NCBI GenBank assembly: GCA_003427395.1
Contig: BFEA01000135.1
Span: forward strand, 1,773,058-1,814,978
Length of the DNA: 41,921 nt
Direction: 5' to 3'
Origin: Chara braunii
Taxonomy: Eukaryota > Streptophyta > Charophyceae > Charales > Characeae
The notes under the pieces are model-generated. The model was not told the origin of the DNA. It was given only the letters and a program-made list of their open reading frames with translations, and did no database searches. How positions within the stretch are numbered: position 1 is the stretch's first letter; each line of letters begins with the position of its first letter. The translations under genes were made by a program, and so were the position numbers. Of this stretch, positions 12,014 through 24,300 are shown piece by piece.

Positions 12014-12255
12014 TAGTTGTAGATAAGTGATATGATGGTGGTGGAGTAACGGACTAAGTAACCTGATTCTTTGGGATGACAAGCATTGGGTCGGTTGGCA
12101 AGGGTGTAAAGAAGGCATAGGTCGTAAGCCAGTGCCAACTTTGTTATTCCTTCATTCACTGACCCTCATACCAGTTCGTTACTTATTTTATCATTTGACA
12201 ACTTTTATACTAATCTCTCAAATAGTCTGACTTCTCTATAAAAAACATATGTTTT

Positions 12256-12336
12256 GTCCTTCGGGAATGATATAGAGAAGATTAGTATGGCCCCTACACC
12301 AGGATGACATGCATAAATCGAGAAATTGTCCAAATT
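12256..12336 (+). pseudogene. U6 snRNA pseudogene, internally deleted
   Basis: Starting GTCCTTCGGGA, it continues with a close U6 match: TATAGAGAAGATTAGTATGG, CCCCTACACCAGGATGACAT, GCATAAATCGAGAAATTGTC, then CAAATT. U6 is the catalytic core RNA of the spliceosome, normally about 102 nt. This copy is about 81 nt because some 20 nt after the 5' stem are missing. The invariant ACAGAGA box reads ATAGAGA and the AGC triad reads AGT, both C-to-T changes that should abolish function. A TATAAAAAAC lies about 20 bp upstream, but no plant upstream sequence element is seen. Confidence 0.85.
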
Positions 12337-12339
12337 AAA

Positions 12340-13330
12340 AATAAATAATAAAAAATATATATATTTTTAATTGTTTTTTTCTTTTGTTATAATAAGATAA
12401 AATAAAACATATTTTGGTTCATATTACTCAGATAAACGTTATCAGGGGGGGTCCACGCCTACCTCTAAATGGTCGAATATTTAGCCGAATGTTCATGTAT
12501 AAATTGACAAACGTAAAGCATCCGACATAATTTTTTTATGGGTGATTTTTTCCTCTTTTTAAAAGTTGTATAACCTAAGGTACTAGGTGTCGCATCGTAC
12601 TATATTTGTTTATGATGGATAAAAAATTTATTTTTATGTTTTGAGTAGTTTTTTATACGACTTTATGTAATCTACATTTATAGTATTTTTTATTTTTTTA
12701 ATAAAACAATAAAAAACAAAAAACTTTATAGTTACGAAACGCAAATGTGGTTGTCCCTAGCTGAATACTATTCACCTTAAAAAAACTCAACCCCTTAAAA
12801 GCGCATTTTTAATTGTTACATGCACATCAAATAATTAGGCACGATGTCTCTCGCAGATACATGTATTTGACCTATCTATTATCATTTATTATAACACTAA
12901 TAGACGTGTAAATGTATACATTATAAAAAAAAATGGCGAAAATCCAAATAGTCAGGAGACAATTGAGATCTCAGAGATGGGGCTTTTAGAAAGGAACGAG
13001 AATAAATTTTGGCCCATCCAACGGATAAGACAGTTTCAGTCTTGGTGACCATCGGTAACATACCATCCTCTTTCAATGTGGGTTCGACTGTCTGTGCACA
13101 CCTCTCATTTTCAAAATATGACCAATAAGTCTAAAGTTGCTATTTGAAGGTAAATCACAAAGAGAGCATTGCAAGACAACCCAACAATGTCTTTGGGAAC
13201 CAACACACTTTTGAAAAAAAAAAAAAAAAAAAAAAAAACGTATGTGTGAAAAATCATACTATTTGTGTGAATTCATACATAATGAATAGAGGACGGCGGA
13301 AGGAAGGTTGGTTTTGTTTGCGTCTAACCA
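12340..13330. other. AT-rich intergenic DNA, no gene seen
   Basis: Composition drops to strongly AT-rich immediately after the U6 pseudogene and stays so to about 29 kb. Only A/T homopolymers (for example poly-A at about 13213-13238) are seen. Confidence 0.5.
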
Positions 13331-13334
13331 GATC

Positions 13335-14760
13335 AACCAAAGGCTGAACCCATTTTAAGTGTGTGGGCTCAGTGTTATGTTTTTTTTTTGTATGTTGGAC
13401 TTTCTGTTTGGTTTCCAGAGGTTGGCCTCTCCATAAGTTGAACCGTCCGGCCATATGTTTGTTTTTTTTTTTGATTTTTTTAACGAAGGATGAAACTCAT
13501 AATTTCGATACTCAGAATCCGTGTTTCTTTTGATGATGAACAGAGATTGACACATTCTAAGTGCGTGTGTTCAATTCTATGAGAGGGACATAAACAAGGA
13601 CTAGTCACTCCATAAGTTGGCGTGATCAAGTCATGAGTCGTAAACATAAGTGAAACCATAGTATAAAACCTAATATAAGTATTTATATATTATATCATTG
13701 GCAGCATAGGCGCCATGAGTTGAGAGATCTACCCGTATAAGCCGGTAAAAGACAAAAATAAAAAATAAATAAGATTCATATAGGCTACCAGCCAGGCTGC
13801 CTGGGTTACCATTTTCTCAGGCTGCCCGCCTGTGTAAGGACCAAGGAAGGTTAAAAAAAAAAAAAAAAAATCTAACAAATATGAAAAATAAAATATGTTA
13901 TGCAGAAAAATAAACTAAACAACATTTGTCTTATGGTCACATCGAAATTCTTTACCAAATGCAGTTCTGTTTGTGACAATATATATTTACTTTATTTTTT
14001 TATTTTTTTTATCCGGACTAAAAAGTGGTCTCGTACCACTCTGGTAGCCTAGAGATTCATAGTACAAAATTGAGAGGTGACTTTGGACAGGTTGGACTCT
14101 TCCATAAGCTGGATAGTTCGTTCATATGCTAATGATAACACAAAATGCAAAGAGATAATATAAATTTGGCTATTTTAAAACATAATAAAGACTTGGTTTG
14201 ACATCTCCGTAAGTTGGAGTGACGTGACCATTTGTCTGAAGAGAGAAGGAAATTGTGAGTTTAATTATTGGATGTAGTTATGTTGCGGAGGCTGAGCGAA
14301 CCCATAAGTTGGGGGTTGGTCGGTCATACGCACATATTGCTTGTCTAAGCGGGCTGGTCTACCAATAAGTTTGGTAGCCTAATTCTACGATGTATGTCAT
14401 TATTTGGGTTGACCAGCCACACCATAAGTTGATGTATTTTAATCATATACCGTTTGTTGTTTTTTCTCAGGCAAAAGGTTGAACCTCCTCATAAGTTGAG
14501 GCCACCTAGTTATTTATCTATGTCGAATGTTTAGGCAGACCGGCCTCACCATAACTTGATGTCGCCTAGTCTTACGCCTTATATCACTTGTCTAGGCTGA
14601 AGCAAACCACACCATTAGTTGGTGTGGCATGGTCATATGCCTTACGTTTACTTGTTGTACCGGACTCGGGCACCATGAGTTGGTATGGCCTAGTCATATA
14701 ACTTAAGTAGGTTAGTCATACCCAAAAGTTAGGAGTTGTAATCATATGTCTTATATAAGG
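13335..14760 (+). repeat. Degenerate ~61-bp tandem repeat
   Basis: A core close to CACCATAAGTTGGTGTGGCC followed by TAGTCATATGCCTTA recurs. In 14300-14730 the cores start about every 60 bp (near 14302, 14362, 14421, 14487, 14549, 14610 and 14671). Looser copies to the left, near 13428, 13606, 14090 and 14205, have spacings that are often near multiples of 60. A fragment resembling the hAT-like TIR at 36240 (TAGGCTACCAGCCAGGCTGC) sits at about 13781. No open frame spans the units. Confidence 0.8.
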
Positions 14761-15140
14761 AATACTAAAATGGTAATAACATAAGGTTGAAATGAACTAT
14801 GTGATCTGGAAAGGAACCTGAGGGTTAGCGTGATATATTATTGTGCTCACTTGTGTGTGTGTTTTTTTGTTCATCTTTTGGGATATATTTTTTTTTTAGC
14901 TTAATCGCTTCAGATGCTCGCTTAGTGTTGGAGTTATATGCAAGTAAGATGGATGATGGGAAGGAAGTTTGGGATAAGATAAGACTAACCTTACTATAAG
15001 TTAGGACTATTGCTAGTTCATGATACCATCTTCAAAGAAGGATCGTGTAGACTATCTCAAGTTTTAACTATCAAGTGAGTGTCAGAAGTAAGTTATAAGT
15101 ATAGTTTTACTTTGCTTTTGCATTTCTTACTTTGTATAAA
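14761..15140. other. AT-rich intergenic DNA, no gene seen
   Basis: T-runs and a short GT tract near 14852 are present. No recognisable coding or RNA feature. Confidence 0.45.
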
Positions 15141-15149
15141 TTTTGACAG

Positions 15150-15360
15150 CCTTCTTTTCCTATGGGAAGTACTGCCAAGATTTTTACAAAGCTAAAAGAG
15201 TTAATCATTTTTTTGCTCGCGAAACTTCTGGAAATACAATTTTCCTACGGGAAGCGCTGCCAAAATTTTATGAAATTTGGAGAGTTAAATTATTTCCTAC
15301 TAGGAAAATTTTAGTAATCCACCCTGTTTAATGGAGATGCTACCAAAATTTTCAATAACT
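15150..15360 (+). repeat. Three-unit ~95-bp tandem repeat
   Basis: TTTTCCTATGGGAAGTACTGCCAAGATTTT recurs in altered form (TTTTCCTACGGGAAGCGCTG at about 15240, and a weaker GGAGATGCTACCAAAATTTT at about 15332). Each is followed by a similar AAAGAGTTAA-type tail. It is too degenerate to judge its origin. Confidence 0.6.
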
Positions 15361-18300
15361 TTTTGTACTTATTAGAGGAAGGCGGAATAAAAGTTAGTAA
15401 AGGAGTTAGACTACAAAATGAAGCATGTACTCCCATCCTCTTTAACCTGTATTGTGACGCAGGTCTATGCATATGATTGAAAACTCGATTTATTCGGCCT
15501 GATCCTACAAATGATCACTCTTCTATTATCATTTGATAACGTGTTAGTCTACGATGTAACTTACTACATCCTATATCTCAACCTAAGACCTTAACCCTTG
15601 TGGGTTTTTAATGTTTCTTGGGATTTTCACCCATACTTTTTTTCTTAATGACAATCTCTAAGGACCGAGTATCTTTGTTATGGGATGGTGGAAAATGATT
15701 GAGACTTGTATGTATAACGCAAGGCATGAGTCGCAAAAAACTGTAAAGTTGACTTCCTTAGTGTGCACGATACCTTTGTTTAAACTTTATATGATTGCAA
15801 TTATGCGTGAGAGATTTTGGATTGAGTTTGAGTGATTGTCTGTATGTTGCGTGAATGTTGATGGACAAACCACAATATTTTTGTGAAAGTGATTGTCTAA
15901 TGCCACACATTTTTTTTATCTGAATCATTTAATGATTTTATTTTGTGTAGTTATTATGATCAAGTGAACATACACGCGCATAATTTTCACGATACCCAGG
16001 ACGATGCGCACGCTTATCCTTACTCTTTGAATTAAGTGGTCGGACGTTAGTCTTGCACCTGAAATCCGAGGTCCTTGTTCATAACATTTAAGGTTTTAGC
16101 TCAGCACAAAAGGGTTCTCCTTATGCGCTGAACATTTGTGCTATGCCCATCCTGACGCTCTGCTTATGGCCCAAAGGCGCTGCTGGGGGGGTTGAACAAC
16201 TCATCCTCCAATCGCTTAATATCATGAAGGATACCTCCTTTATGATACTTCATTTCCGACAATAGAGTGTCGTGCGCTACACTGCGTCCACGAAGTGTTG
16301 AGCGATTGTGGATAATATGTGAAGCGTCACCATAATAGTTGATTGTGAGAGTTTGCATAATTGAGTGTTACCATTTCTCTCCCACGTACATCCCTCTTCA
16401 TCATTTCCGCACACAGACTACATCTGAAGTCTCGCACCGAATGAGTTGTGGGTCGACACACTCGCAAAACAGTGCGCGCGCGAATTGACATTTTTCTGCA
16501 CATGGATGTTGTAATCGGCGCTCACACGTGTTTAGCATAGGTCAAGACCTACGAATATTTAAGCGTTCGTACGCGCACGAGGTTTTTTTTTTTTTTTCTT
16601 TTTTGAAATTTACTTTGGTGGAACGATAGGGTTCTGATTAGAAGGATCAGAGTGTTGGTGGTGGTGCGCTAGATAACTCACCACCACTATAATTTTTCTT
16701 TTACTCTCAACACAATCCTACTCTACCCTGCATTGGGATATAACAAGGTGCAGAAGATGGCGGGGCGTTCAGGTGGCTTCTGCGCTCGTTAAAAGGACTG
16801 ACCCTTTGGCTCGCGCGTCAATTGACACCTTAGCGTCGAATGTGCTACCACGATTTATAAGAGACCACATTTTCACATACACTACATAGTACTCCATCAT
16901 CACAAATGCTCGTGTAATCACATATGGCTAAGTTAGTATGACAAAAGTTTGCGCCACGATGACATTTATGTGAAGTCTAACACACGACATTTGCACGCTC
17001 AAACACGATAACACTAGGCGTAATTTGTAAGTAGGCTTGAGTTTTTTATTGAGAAGTGTATCGCGTAGTTAGATTGGCCGTCCTAGTCGACCGACATAAA
17101 ATCATGCTCGATATATCAGCGCCTCGGGTGACAATTCACGCACGAGGTTGATTCTGACGTTAACCGCACGTACCCTCTATGCTACAGTGAATGAGAAACA
17201 CCCTCGGTCGGACCACTTCTGAGATTGCATACGAAAAACCTTCACATGTGGTTTAGTAGCTTGAGGGGGTTACACCCACCTAAGGGATGCTAACAACTCC
17301 CGCGGGTGGAGGTAACTTATGCTTCGCGTGACCCTATCCTGTAATAGGAGCTCGTGAGAGGTACGGTTAGCACATTCAGCCGGAGCAGCAGACGCTATTC
17401 GCAATGTCCTGTGAAATCCTGCTTGGCACATCCGGGAGGGTCCCCTTGTGGCACCGATGCGCTCGACAATGCTCTACTGAATCCGAGCTTGTCGAGTTCG
17501 AAGGGGGTTACACTTTTTTTTGCCAGCTATAATTATCAAAATATTAAAATATTATGCATGTTAAAATAATATATACTATATATATAACCTTAATGGCACG
17601 ATTATTGATTACCGCCAATACCAAATAATAGATACCATTTTTTTTTACAACTTCATAAGACTGTTGTCAGCCTTATGGAAAAATATTGTTGAAGTACCTG
17701 ATCTAATATGGAGTAGAAAATGTAAGTCTTACTAGGGTATAACTCTCATAAACTAGGACACAAAGACAAACCCACCCTTATTATTCGGAAATGGCACAAC
17801 AACGGATGTAGGGAAGGTGAATAAGATTTTATTTTCTTTATTTTTTTATTTTATTTAAAAAAAAACATGGCATTTTCCATTCCAATAAGACCATTGGGGC
17901 TCGAAAACACACCCCTACATATCAACCCGGTACAAATTTGTTGAGGCCAATACTTAGCTTAGGCTCTTGGAAACCGGGTTCAGTGTCCCTTTAAGGAATC
18001 TCCAAAAAATAAAAAATTGCAAAGCAAATTTATGGCAGTAAAATATCCTTGCCGCACAGGAAAACACCGGCATGTTTCTAGGGTTGAAACACTTTTGGCA
18101 AAAAAACTAGGAACTGTAAACTGCAAATTTCGAAAATGGTAAAGACAATTCACGAAAATTTTATAATTTAACCCTGAAATGATTTCCAAAGGCAGACTAG
18201 ATTCTTAGATATACTTGAATTTTCAAATTCAATCCAAGTACGTACTAGATTTAATTTTTACAAAAATTAGTACTAGGCGTATTCATATTATCTATAGAGA

Positions 18301-18410
18301 ATAAACGATTTGAAAACAGTCAAGAAACGGCCACACATTTAGAGTCTTGGGGAGAACGTACACTTACTACCTATAAGTTCAAAGATCAGGAGTTGGACAA
18401 GAAAATGGGG
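15361..18410. other. Intergenic, no identified gene
   Basis: A minus-strand frame at 16164-16358 (ends in PPSSAFGP; contains LSEMKYHKGGILHDIKRLED) looks protein-like but matches no family I know. It could be an isolated exon. GAGGGGGTTACAC words occur at 17266 and, slightly altered, 17503. The rest is AT-rich with scattered GC-richer islands near 16.4-17.5 kb. No RNA gene is recognised. Confidence 0.4.
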
Positions 18411-18569
18411 TTACCCTCCCATCATTACCGTCCAATCACACTGTAAAGTGTCTTTGTTGCCTAGACGGGTTTCCCACCACGCACCCAACGGATACAACTC
18501 TAGTTTGCTTTTCACCGGGTCTCTCGTTTCGTCCAACCATCGGTGTTCCCACTTCTCCCTCGTGCTAAC
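18411..18569 (-). pseudogene. Unrecognised exon-like segment, copy 1 of a tandem pair
   Basis: On the minus strand the frame reads STREKWEHRW, then DPVKSKLELYPLGAWWET, then LGNK, ending at a TAA (18413-18411). A TATAAGAGTAG just upstream could be a splice acceptor and GGGTAAC at the stop could be a donor. I do not recognise the family. It is 55-70% identical in protein, and more so over the ELYPLGAWWET core, to the copy at 18671-18828. Differences include many third-position changes, so it was probably coding before or after duplication. Confidence 0.45.
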
Positions 18570-18670
18570 TACTCTTATAATGACCACAATCGACTAACGT
18601 TCCCACCACTAACGATGACACTCACACTGCCCCCGTAGTGTCGCTGTCGATAGAAAAATAAGTTGTAGGG

Positions 18671-18828
18671 ATACCTTCTCATCATCACTGTCCAGAACAC
18701 TGTAAAAAACCCTTGTTGCCAAGATGGGTTTCCCACCACGCACCCAATGGATACAACTCGAGTTTGCTCTTCACAGGGTCTTTCATATCATCCGACCATT
18801 GGTGTTCCCACTGCTCCTTCGTACTGAC
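18671..18828 (-). pseudogene. Unrecognised exon-like segment, copy 2 of a tandem pair
   Basis: This is the second copy, about 259 bp away: STKEQWEHQW, DPVKSKLELYPLGAWWET, LGNK, then a TGA at 18687-18685. Comparing 38-41 aligned codons by eye gives about nine synonymous and eight amino-acid changes before the ends diverge. That excess of silent change over the neutral expectation suggests past protein constraint. Flanks have acceptor-like TATAAAATAG and donor-like AAGGTATCC. The function is unknown. Confidence 0.45.
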
Positions 18829-18873
18829 TATTTTATAGTGACTACAAAGAAAACCAGTCTTATCAAAATGCAA

Positions 18874-20805
18874 AAATACCTAAAACAAACAAGGAAAGAA
18901 AATCACAAATGTATTCTCATACATCGCAGATGACAATTATCTCTTTCCCTCAATCCTAAGATACTTCAAAAATACGTGTTTTTAAGAACGAGACACTGAG
19001 GGCAGCCTCCGCGCTCTACAAACAGGGGTCCGACGAATCGTACCTAACCGTCTCAACAACAACAAGCGATACGCAACCCACTCAAGAATATTCTGAGTAA
19101 GTGCCAAGCAAGCAGATAGTCCATTACGCAGTACACCTAGTGCCACGACAGATTTAAGTCTTTTATGTGAACTGTCTCTTGTCTGTTTTTGAATAAGATT
19201 TTTCATTTCATGACATCAAATATAATCGTCATAAAAAATACAGAGTCTGTCAAACAAAACGAATAAACTCGTAGCGGGGATGTACAATCTCTTTGGTTTG
19301 AGGATGAGAAACACAATTAAAAGTGGTCCAGGATGAAAGTCTAAATCTATAAACAAAGGATTGATATAATGCATGTACAAAAATGAAACTAAATGAAGAA
19401 AAGGTGGAGAATACCATCTACAACAAAAAAAATTACAGAATAAAATAATCATTTTATAATAAAATTATATTGTAAATTTCAAATTTTCATTCTATCTTTA
19501 AAAACTTCATTTCAATTTTAAAATTTTTCGTCTTACTTGAAAACTTTCCTTCCAAGAATGGGGTAACCCTTCTTATTTGAACCACACGCTAGAGAAGGAA
19601 TGAAAGTCTGGATGAGTTCATGAAATATTTTAATTGGACTGTCATTCTTAGTAAGGATTTTCAGTAATAAATAGGTTAATCCAATCTAAATTACACGATA
19701 TTTGTTGTAGTATAATAAAAGTTTAATTAAAATATTTCATAAACTGGTTCAGACTTTCATTCCATCTTGAACAAATAGATGTAGTTGGAAGGGGAAACTT
19801 ATATTTAGACGGGAACTTATCAAATAAAACTGAAAATTTTAGAATTTGACAAACATTGGAATGATAAGTTATAAATATGAAGGATTTTTTTTTATGAAAT
19901 ATTTTTTCAATTTCATTTCTCGTGGGAATTTTTCTGTTATACTAATGGCAAAACTCTCTGTTTTGGGGGTTTGAAAATGACACAAATTGAGCACTACAAT
20001 TTTCAACAGCAAAAACATACAATTCACCTCATCGACGATTTTGCGCACTCTCTGGGTCCCTGGGTCTGAATCATAATATTTTTTTATGGGATCCTATGGA
20101 CTTTTATATTTGTGTATGTTTTAATAATTCAAAGAGAAAATGCATTTTTTTTGAAACTCTTCCTCACATAATACCAATGTAGACAACCTTATTATAGATA
20201 GGAACTGAAATTCTATTGTAGACTCGTTAAAAAATAACTTCAACATGATCAACCGCTTTTTAGAGGGTAAGAATCCTAAGGACCCTTACAAGTTACTCTA
20301 GCCTGACTTACAAAAAAATGCATGGAGCTCGTAAGAGCCAATAACCTGCATGTGAAATTTTGTTTATATATTTTTTTTTTAAGACATAAACCTCGATTGG
20401 GTAATGGAGGTTTGTATGCACTTTAATGCGTCATTTGCCACGGATCAGTAGTAACCATTTGTGTACAGGGAATAGATTCTATAGTGGTAAAAGATTATTG
20501 TTTGAATACATAAACGTTAAAAAATAATGATGTAATGCAATCTATATCAAAGTTTTTGTCAAATAGCAAAACTTAGAGAAGTTATTTGACACTTAAACCA
20601 CTAATACCTCTGCCAGTATTGAAAAATTACGAGTTTTAGCCTGTTGCCACAAATCTTAGTTTTCTTTTGCCCTCGCATAAAAGGAAAAGGGGGAAAAAAT
20701 ATATTTTTTGTAGTGCAATAATGTCGGGCAGGGTAGTCTAGGAGACTGTGCTTCAGTCTTCCTCTACAAAATGAATCTTACAACAAACACGATCATATTC
20801 TGAAA
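18874..20805. other. AT-rich intergenic DNA, no gene seen
   Basis: A minus-strand Arg/Leu-rich frame (18982-19206) has no recognised domain. The rest is AT-rich. TTTCATTCCA/TGAAATATTTTAATTGGA-type words repeat in both orientations around 19430-19760, suggesting a decayed inverted repeat. Confidence 0.4.
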
Positions 20806-21035
20806 NNNNNNNNNNNNNNNNNNNNNNNNNNNNNNNNNNNNNNNNNNNNNNNNNNNNNNNNNNNNNNNNNNNNNNNNNNNNNNNNNNNNNNNNNNNNNNN
20901 NNNNNNNNNNNNNNNNNNNNNNNNNNNNNNNNNNNNNNNNNNNNNNNNNNNNNNNNNNNNNNNNNNNNNNNNNNNNNNNNNNNNNNNNNNNNNNNNNNNN
21001 NNNNNNNNNNNNNNNNNNNNNNNNNNNNNNNNNNN
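20806..21035. other. Assembly gap (230 N)
   Basis: A run of undetermined bases, followed directly by poly-T on the right. The sequence on the two sides may not be truly adjacent. Single Ns also occur at 7134, 39901 and 39904. Confidence 1.
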
Positions 21036-21104
21036 TTTTTTTTTTTTTTTTTTCTGTGATGTGTTAGTTACGAGTCCCCTGCCAACAAGGCAGAACAAAA
21101 TCCG

Positions 21105-21395
21105 TGATCTGCTCAAGCTGTGTTTCGTCAGAGGATTGTAAACCTGATCACACTGACACTTAAATGCATCCATCAATTTTCACGTGTTTTTTATTTTTTA
21201 TTTTTATTTTTTTTCTTGAATCTAACAATTTGAACTATGATTTTCTCAAGTTGTGTTTCCTCATAGGATTGTAACCCTGATCACACTTGCATCTAGAGGT
21301 TTGTCTCAAACCATTTTCATGGCAGAATCTATATTTCAATTTTTTTTCTTTTGTCTTGTGTTTTTGAAATCTAACAATCTGGCCACGGGGTTGAG
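21105..21395 (+). repeat. ~134-bp tandem duplication
   Basis: CTCAAGCTGTGTTTCGTCAG plus AGGATTGTAAACCTGATCACAC (about 21111-21152) is repeated as CTCAAGTTGTGTTTCCTCAT plus AGGATTGTAACCCTGATCACAC (about 21245-21286). Each is followed by a T-rich stretch and a TTGAA.TCTAACAAT.TG phrase. No coding role is seen. Confidence 0.7.
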
Positions 21396-21399
21396 ATGC

Positions 21400-24300
21400 C
21401 CTCACTAAGGGCACACTCACAGTACCACTTTCAAGCATATATACAACTGCAATTACGACCATGATTTTTTTTTATTTTTTTTTTTCCTTCTTTTATGAGT
21501 TTCATGACCACAATTCCCCCCCCCCCGTGAAAGTAGTATAAAGAAATTGGAGTGGGTCCTAGGCTCGGTAAAACTAGAGCGCAGTGAAATTCAAGGTCGA
21601 CAAAAACAGGCTAGGAGGTACTAGTGGCTTAAGGGGAATGGTATTAAGCAGACAAACGATCAGCCTCGACCTCCTTAAAGCCAGTTTCAAGGATCGAAAC
21701 GTACAACAAAATAATAAAGGAGATATGTGCATTGAGGGTATAATGAACTGATAATAATTTGGGGTCAAATAAAGTAATGGATAATTATTGGCAAATATAT
21801 ATATATAGAAAGACAAACTGAAAAAAATAAAATTTAAGAAGGAAAAATTTTAGACAAAAAAATAAAAAAATTGACTGAAGCGGGTGAATGAATGAGGGAA
21901 AAAAATCATAATTTTTTTTTTTTTTTTTTCCTATTGTAGAAAAGTAAAATCACCTCTCTACTTTTTTTGAATCACGAGCAAAACCTAAAAACAAAATCCT
22001 GCAACTTGGCAAACTGTACTTTTAGGATGTCCTCACAACCTATTGACCACTAGAAGTGAAAACAATAAAAATATCGGACACTTTGAAAAATCTTTGACAT
22101 ATAGCTCCCAGTCGAGATAAGGCTAAACTTGAATAAATCGATCTCTATTGAGGAGTTGTCAATACCCTTTCAACCTATGCCCACGACAAATACCCGGGAA
22201 GTGTCAACCTATGTATAAAATATGTCATCCAATCCAAAGATTTATAAGATCCTTAATGAATAACCTTATGCAATAAAGCGTAACTTGGAATAAGAACAAA
22301 TAAATCAATAGAGTTCGAATTATTTCCTTTCTTTATAAAAAACGGGGCAAGAAATGTCATGATTTAAAGTTAATTTTTTATACTCAACACTAGTTATAAG
22401 CTCATAGCAAAAACGGTTGTTTTTTGGCTAACTTGAAGACCAAGTGTAGTATCTATTCTTATGAGTTTAATATCTGCCTCGTGGTCAATTGGAAGACATA
22501 ATATTTTTATTTTTTTTATTTTTTATGATGTGGACATATGGGTAGGCTTGCCTACTCGACCCCTCTGCATTGCCTCTGTATTGCGCTGCAGCAGAGAGTG
22601 ACTCACCCCATTCTCCCTTCCAGGAAAAAAATGCACATAATTTTTTTTTTAATAATATTATCCTTACTATTGAGGCATTGGTGGAGGATCAATGACAGTC
22701 ATCCCGACACGAGAGCATTTCTACCTAACTTAGAGAAAGCTTGCGAACGAGTAAACTCAAACTTTCTCTTACACACTATGTAAAGGGTTGAACTTGAAGA
22801 AAACTTTCGAAAACGATTTCAGACATTTTACACCAAGCGTATACAGAAGCTAATGACCAATGGAATGATCTCTAAGCCCTGCTATTTGTTATTCAGATGG
22901 AGATGTTGTTATTGATATCGGAACAAACCCCACGACGAGAGGAATACTCATGGATGCTTACAAAATATGCAACACCTTGGCAATGATTAATATCCACATC
23001 ACTTCATCCGCTAACTCAAAGTAATCACGTGATGCCTTTAAAAAATGTTTAGAGTTATATTCTCATTTTCCAAAAGCTTTGGTCAACTGGTCGCCATCAG
23101 TCGTTATGCTGAAACAAAATAAAAGTTAGAAGGTGGATTGAGGATTGAAAATATTACATGTGAATAAATGTAAAAGATTCATAAAATTGCAAATGGACAC
23201 GAACATGACGAACTGAGACAAGTGTAATTTTTGAAGGAACGGTTTTTGTCGAGCTAAAGAAGATTGCATTAGTATCCAAAATGTCAATCGAAGGAAAAAC
23301 TTTGTATTTGAACACGCCTATATTTCGGGTTTGTGATGTGCTGCGGCGATTAGACCATTAAAAAAAATAAGCGGCTAAATAAGGAGATATTTATATAAAG
23401 GTGATGCGATCGGCTATTTCTCGAAGGTGGAGTGGAGGAAGGTCACAAGACGCAAAGAGGATAAGGGTTTCGACATCTTAGATCCGAACATACAGACAAA
23501 CTATCCTTGCACAATGGGACGTCTGTATGCTATTTATTTCTCCATGATAAAAATTTGACACCTGCATAGGAGGAAAGGGTGATTGGGCATGTGGCTAGAC
23601 ACTTCGCACACATGATAAGAAATCATGCTTGCACAATGACAATAACAAAAAATTGCAAATAAAAATTTAACACCGAGCATTTTGAAAATAAATGAATTTG
23701 CAATAAATATGACTTTCCTTGATATGTGAACGCGGAAACAAATGTCTTTGACAATAAATGAATTTAACGAAGTATCTCAAAATATGAAGATGTGTGGAAT
23801 GCAAATTTGAAGCAGTTGAACTTTTCTTTGGCATTAAAACCAAACTCCACTTATCAAAAAATTACGGAAAGAGTCCAAACTATCATTAATAATATGTCCG
23901 AGGAATGAATAATGAAAAATTGTAACTCAAGAAAGTCCATGGATAACACTTGGGTTGCAAGCAAGAGGGAAACCTCGATCCAAGTAATATAAAAAAAATT
24001 GTAGTCAAATTAAAACATTAGCGTGGTTGATGGTTGACACATTAATATCCCTGAAACAGAGAATAAAAGTTTAATTTTCGTTTAGAGCTTATACCAACAA
24101 ACAATTCAAATAGCTTAGTTGTTGTTCACTCAGTTATCAAATGGTGTTGTTAGAACTACCGATAGGAACAATAAAAGTATGCCATTTACACCACCACTAT
24201 TGCCGATATATTTTTTTTTCAAACCCTAAGAATGTTCCGCGTGCCAAAAAATGAATCGGTGGGGACTATTGATGAACTTCACAAACAACGGCGAAGGTCC

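Noticed and set aside
13335-14760. CRISPR-like array
   Set aside because: The repeated cores are degenerate and the whole ~61-bp unit repeats rather than a fixed repeat with unique spacers; the DNA is eukaryotic.
20793-21176. 127-residue frame across the N run
   Set aside because: Most of it is undetermined bases; not a real frame.
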